A stretch of 64,000 bases of DNA from CAVZTA01 sp963778025 (lineage in GTDB: Bacteria > Chloroflexota > Limnocylindria > Limnocylindrales > CSP1-4). The position numbers and the translations under genes are program-made. The stretch's first letter is position 1; each line of letters begins with the position of its first letter. The stretch covers positions 62,001 through 126,000 of the forward strand of contig CAVZTA010000003.1 of NCBI GenBank assembly GCA_963778025.1, given 5' to 3'. Under the pieces are notes generated by a model, which saw only the letters and a list, made by a program, of their open reading frames with translations, was not told the origin of the DNA and made no database searches. Below, in pieces: positions 35,152-44,911 of this stretch.

Positions 35152-37223
35152 CCGCCGGCGCGGACCACCTGGTCGTCTTCACGCCGTCCGGCCGGCGGGG
35201 TCGCTTCGAGGCGGGCACGACGGTGCTCGATGCCGCCCGGAGCTTGGGCGTCGACATCGACTCCGTGTGCGGTGGGCGTGGCCTCTGTGGCCGCTGCCAG
35301 GTGACCCAGAGCGTCGGCCACTTCCCGAAGCACGGCATCGAATCGACCGCGGATCACCTCACCCCGTGGGCGTCTCGCGAGGAGGAGTATCGCGAGCGAA
35401 AGGGGATCGCGCGTGATCGGCGGCTGAGCTGTGCCGTCGAGATCCGGGGCGACGCCGTCATCGACGTCCCGCCCGAGAGCCAGGTCCACAAGCAGGTCGT
35501 CCGCAAGGGCCTCACGGTCCGCGACTTCGAGATCGACCCGGTCGTCCGGCTCTACTACGTCGAGGTCGAGCGGCCGACGCTCGAGACCCCCGGCGGCGAC
35601 CTCGCCAGGCTCCAGGAGGCGCTCCGTCGCGAGTGGGCGCTCGACGGCCTGGACGCCGACCTCCACGTCCTCCGCGAGCTCCAGCCGGCCCTCGAGCGCG
35701 GCGAGTACGCGGTCACCGTCGCGGTGCACGACGGGCGCACCATCAGCGCCGTATGGCCGGGGCTCCAGGAGCGGGTGCTCGGCGTGGCCATCGACATCGG
35801 GTCGACGACGATCGCGGGTCACCTCGCCGACCTGTCCACGGGCGAGGTCCTCGCCAGCCACGGCGTGATGAACCCCCAGATCCGCTTCGGCGAGGACCTC
35901 ATGAGCCGCGTGTCGTACGCGATGCTCCACGAGGGCGGCGCCGGGGAGATGACGAGAGCGGTGCGGGCCGCGCTCGGCGGGCTCATCCGCGAGCTGGTCT
36001 CGGTCGCCCAGGTCCACACCAACGAGATCCATGAGCTCGTGCTGGTGGGCAATCCGATCATGCATCACCTCGCGCTGGGCATCGATCCGGTGCCGCTGGG
36101 GTCCGCCCCGTTCGCGCTCGCGACCGACACGGCCGTCCGCGTGCGGGCGAGCGAGCTCGGCCTGCCGGCGCACACCGGCGCGCGCGTCTACGTCCTGCCG
36201 TGCATCGCGGGCCACGTGGGCGCAGACACCGCGGCCGTGATCCTTGCCGAGGCGCCGCACCGCACGACCGGCACGCGCCTGGTCGTCGACGTCGGCACGA
36301 ACGCCGAGATCGTGCTCGCCGTCGACGGCAAGCTCCTCGCCGCGTCGTCGCCGACCGGGCCGGCCTTCGAGGGCGCCCAGATCTCCGCCGGCCAGCGAGC
36401 CGCGCCGGGCGCCATCGAGCGCGTCCGGATCGACCGCACCACGCTCGAGCCGCGGTTCCGCGTCATCGGCGTCGACGCCTGGTCCGACGACCCCGCGTTC
36501 GCCGAGCTCGCCGCTGGGACCGGTGTCACCGGCATCTGCGGCAGCGGCATCGTCGAGGTCATCGCCGAGCTGTTCCTCGCCTCGGTCATCACCGCCGACG
36601 GCACGATCGACGGATCGATGGCCGCCCGGACGCCCCGCGTCGTGCCCGACGGGCGGACGTCCAGCTACGTCCTCTACGAAGGAGACCGCCGCATCGCGAT
36701 CACGCAGAACGACGTCCGGGCGATCCAGCTCGCCAAGGCGGCGCTGTACGCCGGTGTCCGGCTGCTCATGGACCATGCCGGGGTCGAGACGGTCGACGCC
36801 GTTCGGCTGGCCGGGGCGTTCGGGAGCCAGATCGACCTGCTGCACGCGATGGTCCTGGGGCTGGTCCCCGACTGCGACCTCGCGCACGCCGGCCCGGCCG
36901 GGAACGCCGCCGGTACCGGTGCGCTGATCGCGCTGCTGTCCGCGGAGCAGCGCCGCGAGATCGAGCGGGTCGCCCGCGAGGTCACCAAGATCGAGACCGC
37001 GGTCGAACCACGCTTCCAGGCGCATTTCGTCGATGCGATGGCGTTGCCGCACCGGACGGCGCCGTCGACCCACCTTTCGCAGGTCGTCCAGCTGCCGGCA
37101 CGGACGGCCGCCACGCCCGCCGCCGGACGACGCCAGAACCCCCGCCGCCGCGCACTGGCCGCCCGCACCAGCCCCGAGCAGGATCAGGAGGCGGCGGTGG
37201 GCGCCGCAGAGGAGGACCGATGA
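35148..37223 (+). CDS. RACo-like corrinoid reductive activator (2Fe-2S ferredoxin + ASKHA ATPase)
   Basis: This protein of about 691 residues reactivates oxidised cob(II)alamin with ATP and a low-potential electron. The N-terminal ferredoxin fold has CGGRGLCGRC near residues 41-50 and a fourth Cys in LSCAVEI, fitting a [2Fe-2S] C-x5-C-x2-C...C site. A linker domain follows, then the ASKHA ATPase from about 210 (GVAIDIGSTTIAGHLADL ... VVDVGTNAEIVLAV ... TGICGSGIVEVIAELF ... RLAGAFGSQID). The ferredoxin domain must start before 35170, yet no ATG, GTG or TTG is available. A CTG at 35148, preceded by GGAGG at seven bases and overlapping the previous TGA, is the best start. The tail (about 60 residues) is Arg/Ala-rich. 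Confidence 0.9.
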   Translation: MTAGADHLVVFTPSGRRGRFEAGTTVLDAARSLGVDIDSVCGGRGLCGRCQVTQSVGHFPKHGIESTADHLTPWASREEEYRERKGIARDRRLSCAVEIRGDAVIDVPPESQVHKQVVRKGLTVRDFEIDPVVRLYYVEVERPTLETPGGDLARLQEALRREWALDGLDADLHVLRELQPALERGEYAVTVAVHDGRTISAVWPGLQERVLGVAIDIGSTTIAGHLADLSTGEVLASHGVMNPQIRFGEDLMSRVSYAMLHEGGAGEMTRAVRAALGGLIRELVSVAQVHTNEIHELVLVGNPIMHHLALGIDPVPLGSAPFALATDTAVRVRASELGLPAHTGARVYVLPCIAGHVGADTAAVILAEAPHRTTGTRLVVDVGTNAEIVLAVDGKLLAASSPTGPAFEGAQISAGQRAAPGAIERVRIDRTTLEPRFRVIGVDAWSDDPAFAELAAGTGVTGICGSGIVEVIAELFLASVITADGTIDGSMAARTPRVVPDGRTSSYVLYEGDRRIAITQNDVRAIQLAKAALYAGVRLLMDHAGVETVDAVRLAGAFGSQIDLLHAMVLGLVPDCDLAHAGPAGNAAGTGALIALLSAEQRREIERVAREVTKIETAVEPRFQAHFVDAMALPHRTAPSTHLSQVVQLPARTAATPAAGRRQNPRRRALAARTSPEQDQEAAVGAAEEDR

Positions 37224-38762
37224 CGGACATGGTCCCGCGCCGCCGGACGGGCGGCCGGGAGGGACGGATCGCGGCGCGCGCCGCTGCGCACATCGAGCAC
37301 GTCCCGTTCCTGACCCGGACCCTCAAGCCCTTCGAGGTCCTCGACGAGGAGGGCCTGGCGCTCATCGAGCACAACGCCGACACGATCCTCCAGGAGGTGG
37401 GCCTGGAGTTCCGCGGCGATCCCGAGGCGATCCGGCTGCTGAAGGACGCGGGCGCCGACATCGAGGGCGAACGCGTGCGCTTCGAGCGGGGCATGGCCCG
37501 TTCGATCATCCAGGCGACGGCGCCGCGGCAGTTCACGCAGGTCGCGCGCAATCCCGAGCGATCCGTGCGCCTCGGCGACCCGTACACGGTCCTCGCGCCC
37601 GAACTACGGCTCGCCGTTCGTGCGCGACCTCGACAACGGGCGGCGTTACGGGACGATCGAGGACTTCCGGAACTTCGTGAAGCTGACCTACATGACGCCG
37701 TACCTCCACCACAGCGGCGGCACGGTGTGCGAGCCGGTCGACGTGCCGGTGAACAAGCGACACCTCGACATGGTCTACGCGCACATGCGCTACAGCGACA
37801 AGCCGTTCATGGGCTCGGTCACGCACCCCGACCGGGCGCGGGACACCGTCGCGATGGCGCGGATCCTGTTCGGCGAGGAGTTCCTCGAGACGAACCACGT
37901 GATCCTCAGCCTCGTGAACGCGAACAGCCCGCTGGTCTGGGATTCGGTGATGCTGGGCGCGCTGCGCACCTACGCCGAGGCGAACCAGGCCGTGCTCATC
38001 ACGCCGTTCGTCCTGGCCGGCGCGATGTCGCCGGTGACCAGCGCGGCCGTGTGCGCCCAGACCCTCGCCGAGGCGATGGGCGGGATGGCGCTGGCCCAGC
38101 TCGTCCGGCCGGGTGCGCCGGTCGTCATGGGCTCGTTCGCGAGCTCGCTGTCGATGCAGACGGGGGCGCCGACGTTCGGGACGCCGGAGCCATCGCTCGT
38201 GCTGTTCGCGATGGCCGCCCTGGCGCGACGCCTGGGCGTCCCGTTCCGGTCCGGCGGCAACCTGTGCGCCTCGAAGGTCGCCGACGCGCAGGCCGCGTAC
38301 GAGAGCGCCGCGACGTTCCAGCCGACGATCCTCGCCGGCATCAACTTCGTGCTCCATGCCGCGGGCTGGCTCGAGGGCGGGCTGACCATCGGCTACGAGA
38401 AGTTCATCCTCGATCTCGACCAGTGCGGCATGGCGTCGGTGTTCGTGAAGGGCATCGATCTCTCGGAGAACGGCCAGGCGCTGGACGCGATCCGCCAGAA
38501 CGGCCCGGGCCAGCACTTCCTGGGCAATCCCCACACGCTGGCCAACTTCGAGACGGCGTTCTACCGCTCGACCACGGCGAACTACGACTCGTTCGAGCAG
38601 TGGTACGACGAGGGCTCGAAGGATGCCGCGACGCGCGCCAACGCGGTCTGGAAGCGGATGCTCGCCGAGTACGAGGCGCCGCCGATGGACGTCGCGACCG
38701 ACGAGGCGCTGATGGAGTTCATCATCCGGCGCAAGGCGTCGTTCCCGGACTCGGACGTCTGA
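37220..38762 (+). CDS. MttB-family methylamine:corrinoid methyltransferase, non-pyrrolysine; one frameshift
   Basis: The ATG at 37220 overlaps the activator stop. The N-terminal 125 residues (FEVLDEEGLALIEHNADTILQEVG ... GDPYTVLAP) lead to an extra G at 37601. The adjacent frame then continues (FVRDLDNGRRYGTIEDFRNFVKLTYM) without a break to 38762, about 514 residues in all. No in-frame TAG is present, so this is the non-pyrrolysine branch, whose studied members demethylate glycine betaine (MtgB), proline betaine or carnitine-type substrates. Neighbouring betaine uptake, dimethylglycine oxidase and sarcosine oxidase genes favour glycine betaine. The substrate remains inference. Confidence 0.9.
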
Positions 38763-39649
38763 TGGCGATGGTCGCGCTCCGCCGGTCCGTCCGCGGCGCC
38801 GAGGCGTCGGCGCTCGCCCGCGCGCTCGAGGACCCGATCTTCGAGCTCATCCCGATCAAGAGCCTGCCCGACCAGGTGCCCCATCTGCCGCCCGGTGCGC
38901 TCGTCTCGGTCACCGCGTCGCCCACCAAGACGATCGAGGCGACGGTCGACGCCGCGCGCGACCTCCAGGCGGCCGGGTTCCGGGCCATGCCGCACCTGTC
39001 GGCGCACATGATCCGCGACCGCGCGCACCTCGCCGACCTGCTCGACGCGGCGCGTGCGGGCGGGGTCACCCGTGCGTTCGTCGTGGGTGGCGACTCGCAC
39101 GATCCGGGCGACTTCCGGGACGGGCTGTCGCTCCTGCGGGCGATGGACGAGCTGGGTCACCCGTTCAGCCATCTCGGCTGCCCGGCGTATCCGCAGGGCC
39201 ATCCGGACATCCCGGTGCCCACGCTCCTGCAGGCGCTCCGCGACAAGGCGCCGTACGTGGAGCACGTCACGACGCAGCTCGGCTTCGACACCGCGGCGAT
39301 CGCGTCCTGGGTGGCCGCGCGACGGGCGGAGGGCTTCGCGCCGTCGATCGTCATCGGCGTGCCCGGTGTCGCCGACCCGCAGAAGCTGCTGACGATCGCG
39401 GCCCGCATCGGCGTCGCCGACGCCCGGCGATTCCTGACCAAGAACCTGCGCTTCGTCATGGGGCTCGCACGCAGCGGCGGCTTCTACAAGCCGACGCGGT
39501 TCGTGCAGGGCGTCGCGCCGCTGCTGGCCGATCCGGGGGCGCGCGTGACCGGGCTGCACCTGTACACGTTCAACGCGGTCGAGGCCACCGAGGCGTGGCG
39601 CCGCGAGCAGCTCGAGCGCCTGGGAGCGGCGGTCGCCGTCCCGGCATGA
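38762..39649 (+). CDS. Methylenetetrahydrofolate reductase-like protein (MetF family)
   Basis: This 295-residue flavin TIM-barrel protein has IPIKSLPDQVPHLPPGALVSVTASPTK at the N-terminus and ATVDAARDLQAAGFRAMPHLSAHMIRD, then AFVVGGDSHDPGDF and LGCPAYPQGHPDIP. Those are MetF-type substrate and flavin blocks. In this operon it would oxidise methyl-THF, made from the demethylated amine, to methylene-THF, linking corrinoid demethylation to C1 metabolism. The ATG overlaps the MttB stop (TGATG). MetF homologues in demethylation operons often lack NAD(P)H specificity residues; I cannot judge this here. Confidence 0.88.
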   Translation: MAMVALRRSVRGAEASALARALEDPIFELIPIKSLPDQVPHLPPGALVSVTASPTKTIEATVDAARDLQAAGFRAMPHLSAHMIRDRAHLADLLDAARAGGVTRAFVVGGDSHDPGDFRDGLSLLRAMDELGHPFSHLGCPAYPQGHPDIPVPTLLQALRDKAPYVEHVTTQLGFDTAAIASWVAARRAEGFAPSIVIGVPGVADPQKLLTIAARIGVADARRFLTKNLRFVMGLARSGGFYKPTRFVQGVAPLLADPGARVTGLHLYTFNAVEATEAWRREQLERLGAAVAVPA

Positions 39650-40161
39650 CACGCCCGCGGCCGACGGCAAGGCCGCCGCCGCTGCCGGTCCTTGCGATCG
39701 TCGCGATCGTCGGGCTCCTCCTGGCGGCGTGTGGTGGCGGGTCGACCGCGAGCGGGACGTCGCCCGGCGCGAGCGTGCCGCCGGTCGTCCGGGCGGTGCT
39801 CGCTGCCGGCAACCCATCTGCGGCCGCGGATCGGAACCTGGAGCTCGTCCGCTACACGATCCAGCCGGGGACGACGTTGGCGCTCCACCGGCATCCCGGG
39901 ATGCAGCTCGCCTGGATCGAATCGGGCGTGCTGACGTACACCGTCGAGGTGGGCAAGGTGACCGTGCATCGGGTCGATGGGTCGACGATCGATGTCCGGC
40001 CGGGCGAGACGGTCCGCATCGTCGCCGGCGAGTGGCTCGCCGAGACGGAATCGGTCGTCCATTTCGGCGCCAACGAAGGCCCCGATGTCGTCGTCATCCT
40101 GGCGGCGTCGCTGCTCCAGGCCGGGGAGTCGCCCGCCATCCCGATGCCGTCGCCATCCTGA
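39646..40161 (+). CDS. Cupin-domain lipoprotein
   Basis: This 171-residue lipoprotein starts at the ATG at 39646, overlapping the MetF-like stop. The signal runs to lipobox LLAACGGG near residue 28. The mature part is a small cupin (TIQPGTTLALHRHPGMQLAWIESGVLTYTVEVGKVTVHR ... VRPGETVRIV). The metal-ligand pattern is reduced to the two histidines HRH with a downstream Glu. It should sit on the outer membrane face. It closes, or rides on, the methyltransferase operon; no role in demethylation is evident. Confidence 0.75.
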   Translation: MTRPRPTARPPPLPVLAIVAIVGLLLAACGGGSTASGTSPGASVPPVVRAVLAAGNPSAAADRNLELVRYTIQPGTTLALHRHPGMQLAWIESGVLTYTVEVGKVTVHRVDGSTIDVRPGETVRIVAGEWLAETESVVHFGANEGPDVVVILAASLLQAGESPAIPMPSPS

Positions 40162-41044
40162 TGGCCGTCGCCGGGGGCGTGGCTGGCGCGTCGCCGCTGC
40201 GGATCGAGGTCGCGCGCACGCTCGACGAGGTCCGGCTGATCCTGGACTGGGCGGCGGCGGAGGGCTGGAACCCGGGGCTGTCCGACGCTGAGGCGTTCCT
40301 GGCCGCCGATCCCGAGCGGGTTCCTCCTGGGCCGGCTGGGCTCGGAGCCCGTGGCCGCGATCTCCCTGGTGCGATACGACGATCGCTTCGCGTTCCTCGG
40401 CTGCTACATCGTCACGCCGGAGCTCCGGGGCCGGGGACACGGCATCGCGATGTGGCGCGCGGCGGTCGAGCGTGCCGCGGGGCGGACCATCGGCCTCGAC
40501 GGCGTGCCGGCCCAGCAGGCGGCCTACCGGCGTTCCGGCTTCGAGCTGGAGCGGCGGAACCTGCGCTACAGCGGGCGGGTGCGCGACCTGCCAAGGGAGG
40601 TCCCGCGCACCGGCGAGCCCGTCGATGCCAGCCGCGTGCCGTTCGAGGCGCTGGCGCGCGTATGACCGGGGCATCTTCCCCGCGGACCGGCGGACGTTCC
40701 TCGCCCGCTGGATCGCCGCGGAGGGCCACCACGGCGTCGCGTGGCTCGACGGCGATGTGCCTCGCGGGTACGGCGTCGTGCGGCCCTGCCGATCGGGCTG
40801 GAAGATCGGGCCGTTGTTCGCAGACGACGCGACCGTCGCGGGCGCGATCTTCGGCGCGCTGGCCGGCCGGATCGGCGGCGACCGCGTCTCGATCGACGTC
40901 CCCGAGACGAACCCGGCCGCGGTCGCGATCGCCGAGGGGGCGGGTCTCGCGGTCGACTTCGAGACGGCACGGATGTACGCCGGCCCGCCGCCCGGCGAGG
41001 ACCGCGACCGGGTGTACGGCGTGACGACGTTCGAGCTGGGCTGA
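40161..41044 (+). CDS. GNAT-family N-acetyltransferase with C-terminal Acetyltransf_18-like domain, two frameshifts
   Basis: Three frames form one protein. From the ATG at 40161 (overlapping the cupin stop) the N-terminus reads RIEVARTLDEVRLILDWAAAEGWNPG. An extra C at 40317 switches to FLLGRLGSEPVAAISLVRYDDRFAFLGCYIVTPELRGRGHGIAMW, the acetyl-CoA-binding core. An extra G at 40660 switches to YDRGIFPADRRTFLARWIAAEG, a second YitH-type domain ending at 41044. About 294 residues in total, a usual length for this double-domain GNAT group. The acceptor substrate is unknown. Confidence 0.82.
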
Positions 41045-41113
41045 GGCACATCCGAGGAAGGACCCGCCGGTCGCGGTCACGCCCGTGTCACCGTCCCGGG
41101 TGATGATGCGGTC

Positions 41114-41539
41114 ATGCCCGAGACGTCCGAGACAGCCCGCCAGGACCGACCACGATCCGGGCGGTTCGTCTGGGCGGCCGTCGGCCTGCTCGCGCTCGTC
41201 GGCGGCACGGCGCTCGGCTGGGATGCTCGCCTCCTCGAGGCGATCGTCGCGCCACCGGCGCTGGTCCGCGCGCTGCTCGTCGCCGTCAGCGTCGTGGGTG
41301 CGCTGGCGCTCCTCCGCGAGGCCGTCCTGCGGCTGGAGCGCGTCGAGGGCGGGGAGCGCGACCTGCCTTCAGCCATCCGTGGCATCCGGCTCGCCTTCCT
41401 CGCCGTCGCGGCGTTCGCCGCCGCAGCCGGCTGGCTGCTCGCGCATCCGCTGCCGTTCATCGTCGCCCTGGTCATCGCGGGCGTCGACATCCTCGAGACG
41501 TCGTTCCTGCTGCTCGTCGTGACCCTGCGCCGGGACTGA
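41114..41539 (+). CDS. Integral membrane protein, 141 aa, unknown
   Basis: About four hydrophobic segments are visible (residues 18-38, 50-70, 88-108, 112-135), with a charged loop RLERVEGGERDLPSAIRGIR between the second and third. There is no cysteine or catalytic motif. The ATG at 41114 follows a 69-base gap after the GNAT gene. The stop is three bases from the stop of the convergent TPM-domain gene. Family not recognised. Confidence 0.65.
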   Translation: MPETSETARQDRPRSGRFVWAAVGLLALVGGTALGWDARLLEAIVAPPALVRALLVAVSVVGALALLREAVLRLERVEGGERDLPSAIRGIRLAFLAVAAFAAAAGWLLAHPLPFIVALVIAGVDILETSFLLLVVTLRRD

Positions 41540-41542
41540 GCG

Positions 41543-43565
41543 CTACCAGCTCCCGCCCGAGGACGTCCCACCGCCACCACTCGACCCGGATGGGCCGGAC
41601 GACGAGCCGCCGATGCTCGACGAGGTGCCGCCGCTCGACGAGCCGCCGATGTCCGAGGCGCTCGACATGAAGCCCACGCCGGCGCCGGCCCCGATCGCGT
41701 GGCGGCCGACGCGCTTCTCGCGCGCCTCCTGGACATCGCGATCGGCGCGTCGCCGGACCGTGCCGGCGTCATCGGCGATCGCCTGCGCCCTGGCCCGGAG
41801 CTCGTCGGGGCCGACCGGCGGATCGGCGAGCAGCGTCCGAAGGCGTTCCTCGATGTCGTCGGCGATCCGGCGTGTGGAGGCGCGGACGTCGCTCCGGTCG
41901 TGGGTGGCGAGGACCATCGACGCGGCGGCGATGCGGGCGCCATCGAGCGCCTCGCGTGCCCGCCGCCGTGCCGCGAGCACCTCGGCGTGGATCGACCCGG
42001 CCTCGTTCGCTGCCGCGCGCATCGCCTCCCACGCCACCAGGGCGTCGGTCTCGCGACCCGCGGCCGCGAGCCCATCGCGAGCCGCGTCGAGCCGCGGCGT
42101 GAGCGCCGGCATCGGCGAGGTCGCCAGGTCCCCGGCCGCGCGGTCGAGCGCGACCGAGGCTTCGTCCGACGCCTGGGCGCGTTCCGCCACGGCGCGCGCG
42201 ACCCGGTCGGCGGTCTCGTCGATGCGCGCGACCCGTGCCGCGAGCGACGCCGTCGCCCGAAGCGCTGCCCGGAGCGCGAGCACGCCCGGCGGACGCCGCG
42301 CGGCGGCCAGGCTGGCCGCGGCCACGCGCGCCTGGTCCTCGACGACGGCGAGGTCGCGCGGTCAGGCCGTCAGCCTCGGGCAGCGAGCGTCGCATGGGCC
42401 GACGGGCTGGGCGCGCGGACGCCGTCGATCCGCCCGCGCGCGGCGGCGACCGTCGAGCGCACGCGAGGCAGGTCGTCGACCAGGGCGGCAGTGCGATCGT
42501 CCGCGGTCGCATCGAGCGTCTCGAGCTCCGTCCGTTCGGCGGTCACCGCCGCCGACCAGGCCTCGATGGGCGGCACGATCGCCTCGAGGTCCGCGACCGC
42601 GGCCTGGCGCGGCGCCATGGACATGCCCTTCACGGCTCCGAGTCGACTGCGGGCGGCCCGGACGCGGGCGAGCGACAGCTCCGCGTCGTCGATCCCGCCG
42701 CGGAATGGCGCAGCCGCACGCTCGCCGAAGGTGGCCGCGAGGGCATCGGTGGCTGCCCGGCCGGCGGAGGCCGCGTCGACCGCCCGTTCGGCGAGGCCGG
42801 CGGCCGATGCCTCGAGATCGCCGCGATCGCCTGCCGGCGATGCGCCATCCAGCTGCCACCCATGCCGACCGCCGCGACCCCGGCGACGAGCAGGAGGCCG
42901 ACGACCAGCGGCGTCGGCGCCCCCGACGGCCCGCGCTCCGTGAACGGTTCGCCGCCCGGCCCGGGCTCGAAGGGACCCGGGTCGAAGGGACCCGGGTCGA
43001 CGATGGGACCCGGGTCGAAGACCCCAGGGTCGTCGGGCTCGAACGGGATGGTCTCGACCGGCTCCTCGCCCGCACCGCCGGACCATGGCCCCGGGTCGAT
43101 CTCGTCGCCGTCGACCGCCGCCTCGAGATTCGACGCCGTGAGCGCCACACCGCCGCCGACGTCGCTCGCGCGGAGCGCATCACCCAGCGGCGCGAGGACC
43201 TGGTCGATCTCGTCGACCGAGAGCCCGAGATCCTCGCCCGCCCACAGGCCGAACTGGCGGTCGTCGAAGCTGATGAACAGGACGGCATCGCTCGTCCCCA
43301 GCTCGTTCGCACCGGCGATGGACTCCGCGAACAGCGCCGGGTCGTCGCCCCCGATCGACGGCAGCGTGACGATCCACATCCGGATCCCACGCTGGGACTC
43401 GAGCTCCTTGATCGCTTCGGCGATCTGGTCCTCGACGCCGTCCAGGCGTTCCGCGATGTCCGTGATGCGCTGGTCGAGCTTGGGCGGGTCGGCGGCGAGC
43501 ACGGGACCGGCGAGCGCGAGCAGCCACGCTCCGAGGACGACGGCCAGGACGAGGACGCGGCTCAT
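41543..43565 (-). CDS. TPM-domain membrane-anchored protein, multiple frameshifts
   Basis: The ATG at 43565 gives a signal peptide (cleaved near LAGPVLAAD) and a TPM domain (residues about 25-160: VEDQIAEAIKELESQRGIRMWIVTLPSIGGDDPALFAESIAGANELG ... VLFISFDDRQFGLWAG). A Pro/Gly/Asp repeat linker and a membrane helix (TPLVVGLLLVAGVAAVG) follow. The frame breaks near 42830 and again around 42365. The later frames supply a long Ala/Arg-rich helical, probably coiled-coil, cytoplasmic region and a Gly/Ser tail ending SSGGSW, the typical C-terminus of this family. Joined, about 670 residues. TPM domains act in envelope or photosystem repair; the role here is unknown. Confidence 0.75.
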
Positions 43566-43702
43566 GGGCGAAGCCTCGCGCGCTGTCGGGGAGTCGGGTG
43601 AAGGCTGGAGCGGGACCGACGGCGGTGATCCTGCCACGTGTCCCGCCGCAGCGACGACGCGCGGGCGCGCCGGTCCGTTGCGCGGCGAGCGATCGATCGA
43701 CG

Positions 43703-44861
43703 TCATGCGGACGACGCCACGGCGCGCAGGGCCTGGTCGGCGATGACGACGTCCTCGCGCGCGACGATCCGCAGGACGACCGGTGTCGCCCCCACCGCCG
43801 AGATGCGCGCGTCGGCGTCGTCGTCGGCCGGTCGGTCGGGCAGGGGCAGGAAGCCGAGGAGCGCCAGCCGCGCGACCACCGCGGACCGCGTCGCGGCGTC
43901 GTGCTCGCCGATGCCGCCCGTGAACACCAGCGCGTCGAGCTCGTCGAGCGACGTCGTCGCGGCGGCGATCGCGCGGGCGGCGGACCGGACGAACAGGTCG
44001 ACGGCGAGGGACGCGCGGGGGTCGCCGGCCGCCGCCGCCTCGCGGACGAGCCGCATCTCCCCGGAGACGCCGGACACGCCCAGGAGCCCGGAGCCGTGCT
44101 CCAGCGCGTCCGCGATCGCCGCGGCATCCGCCAGCCCTTCGCGCTCGAGATGGAGCGGGATCCCCGGGTCGATCGAGCCCGAGCGGGTGCCCATCATCAG
44201 CCCCTCGAGCGGCGTGAAGCCCATCGACGTGTCGACGGACGCGCCGCGGTCGACGGCCGTGACCGAGCAGCCGCTGCCGAGGTGCGCGACGACGAGCCGG
44301 AGCTCGCCGACGGGGCGGTCCAGCAGCTCCGCGGCACGCCCCACCGACCAATCGACCGACAGCCCGTGGAACCCGAACCGGCGGATGCCGTGCGCGGTAC
44401 GCCACGCCTGCGGGATGGGGTAGGTACGAGCGGCGTCCGGGAGCGTCGCGTGGAAGGCCGTGTCGAACGCCGCGACATGGGCGACCGACGGGAGGAGCAG
44501 CCGCGCGGCTCGGATCGTGTCCAGCGCGACGGGGTTGTGGAGCGGCGCCAGTGTCGACAGGTCCTGGAGCTGCGTCAGCGTGCGCGTCATCGATGAGCGT
44601 GGCGTCGGTGAAGCGCTCACCGCCGTGGACGACGCGATGCCCGACCGCGGCGAGCGCGCCGGGCTCGATGCCGGCTGCGGTGAAGCGGTCGAGGACCGCG
44701 CGGAGATGGTCGTCGCGGCCGGTCGCGCGGCTGGCGTCGCTGCCCCACGAGACGGTCGCGGCGTCGAGCGGCGCCGTCGCGCGGCGCGGGCCCGTGGGGT
44801 CGACCTCGAGGACGCTCGCCTTGAGCGTCGACGAGCCGGCGTTGAGGACCAGGACGCGCAT
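43703..44861 (-). CDS. ackA: Acetate (or propionate) kinase, one frameshift
   Basis: AckA interconverts acetate + ATP and acetyl phosphate + ADP. The ATG at 44861 gives VLVLNAGSSTLKASVLEVD and GHRVVHGGERFTDATLIDD. Near 44590 one base shifts the frame, and LTQLQDLSTLAPLHNPVALD, FDTAFHATLPDAARTYPIP, RRFGFHGLSVDW, SMGFTPLEGLMMGTRSGSIDPGIP and FTGGIGEHDA follow to 43703. All catalytic blocks are present over about 386 residues, slightly short of the usual 400. No phosphotransacetylase gene is adjacent. It is flanked by the TPM gene downstream and the ECF ATPase upstream on the same strand. Confidence 0.9.
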
Positions 44862-44911
44862 CCGCTCGATGGTCCCACGTCGGCGACCCGTCGGGTCGTT
44901 CGTCCGCCCCG

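Noticed and set aside
37220..38762. Pyrrolysine-containing MttB
   Set aside because: No in-frame TAG is present; the only break is a frameshift at 37601.
36200..39649. 1149-residue open frame on the plus strand
   Set aside because: Only its last parts (37220 onward in pieces and 38762-39649) are real MttB and MetF-like sequence; the rest is an Arg/Ala-rich out-of-frame reading of the RACo-like gene.
43703..44878. Acetate kinase frame starting at 44878
   Set aside because: The first 95 residues in that frame are Arg/Ser shadow; the real N-terminus is in the neighbouring frame from 44861.
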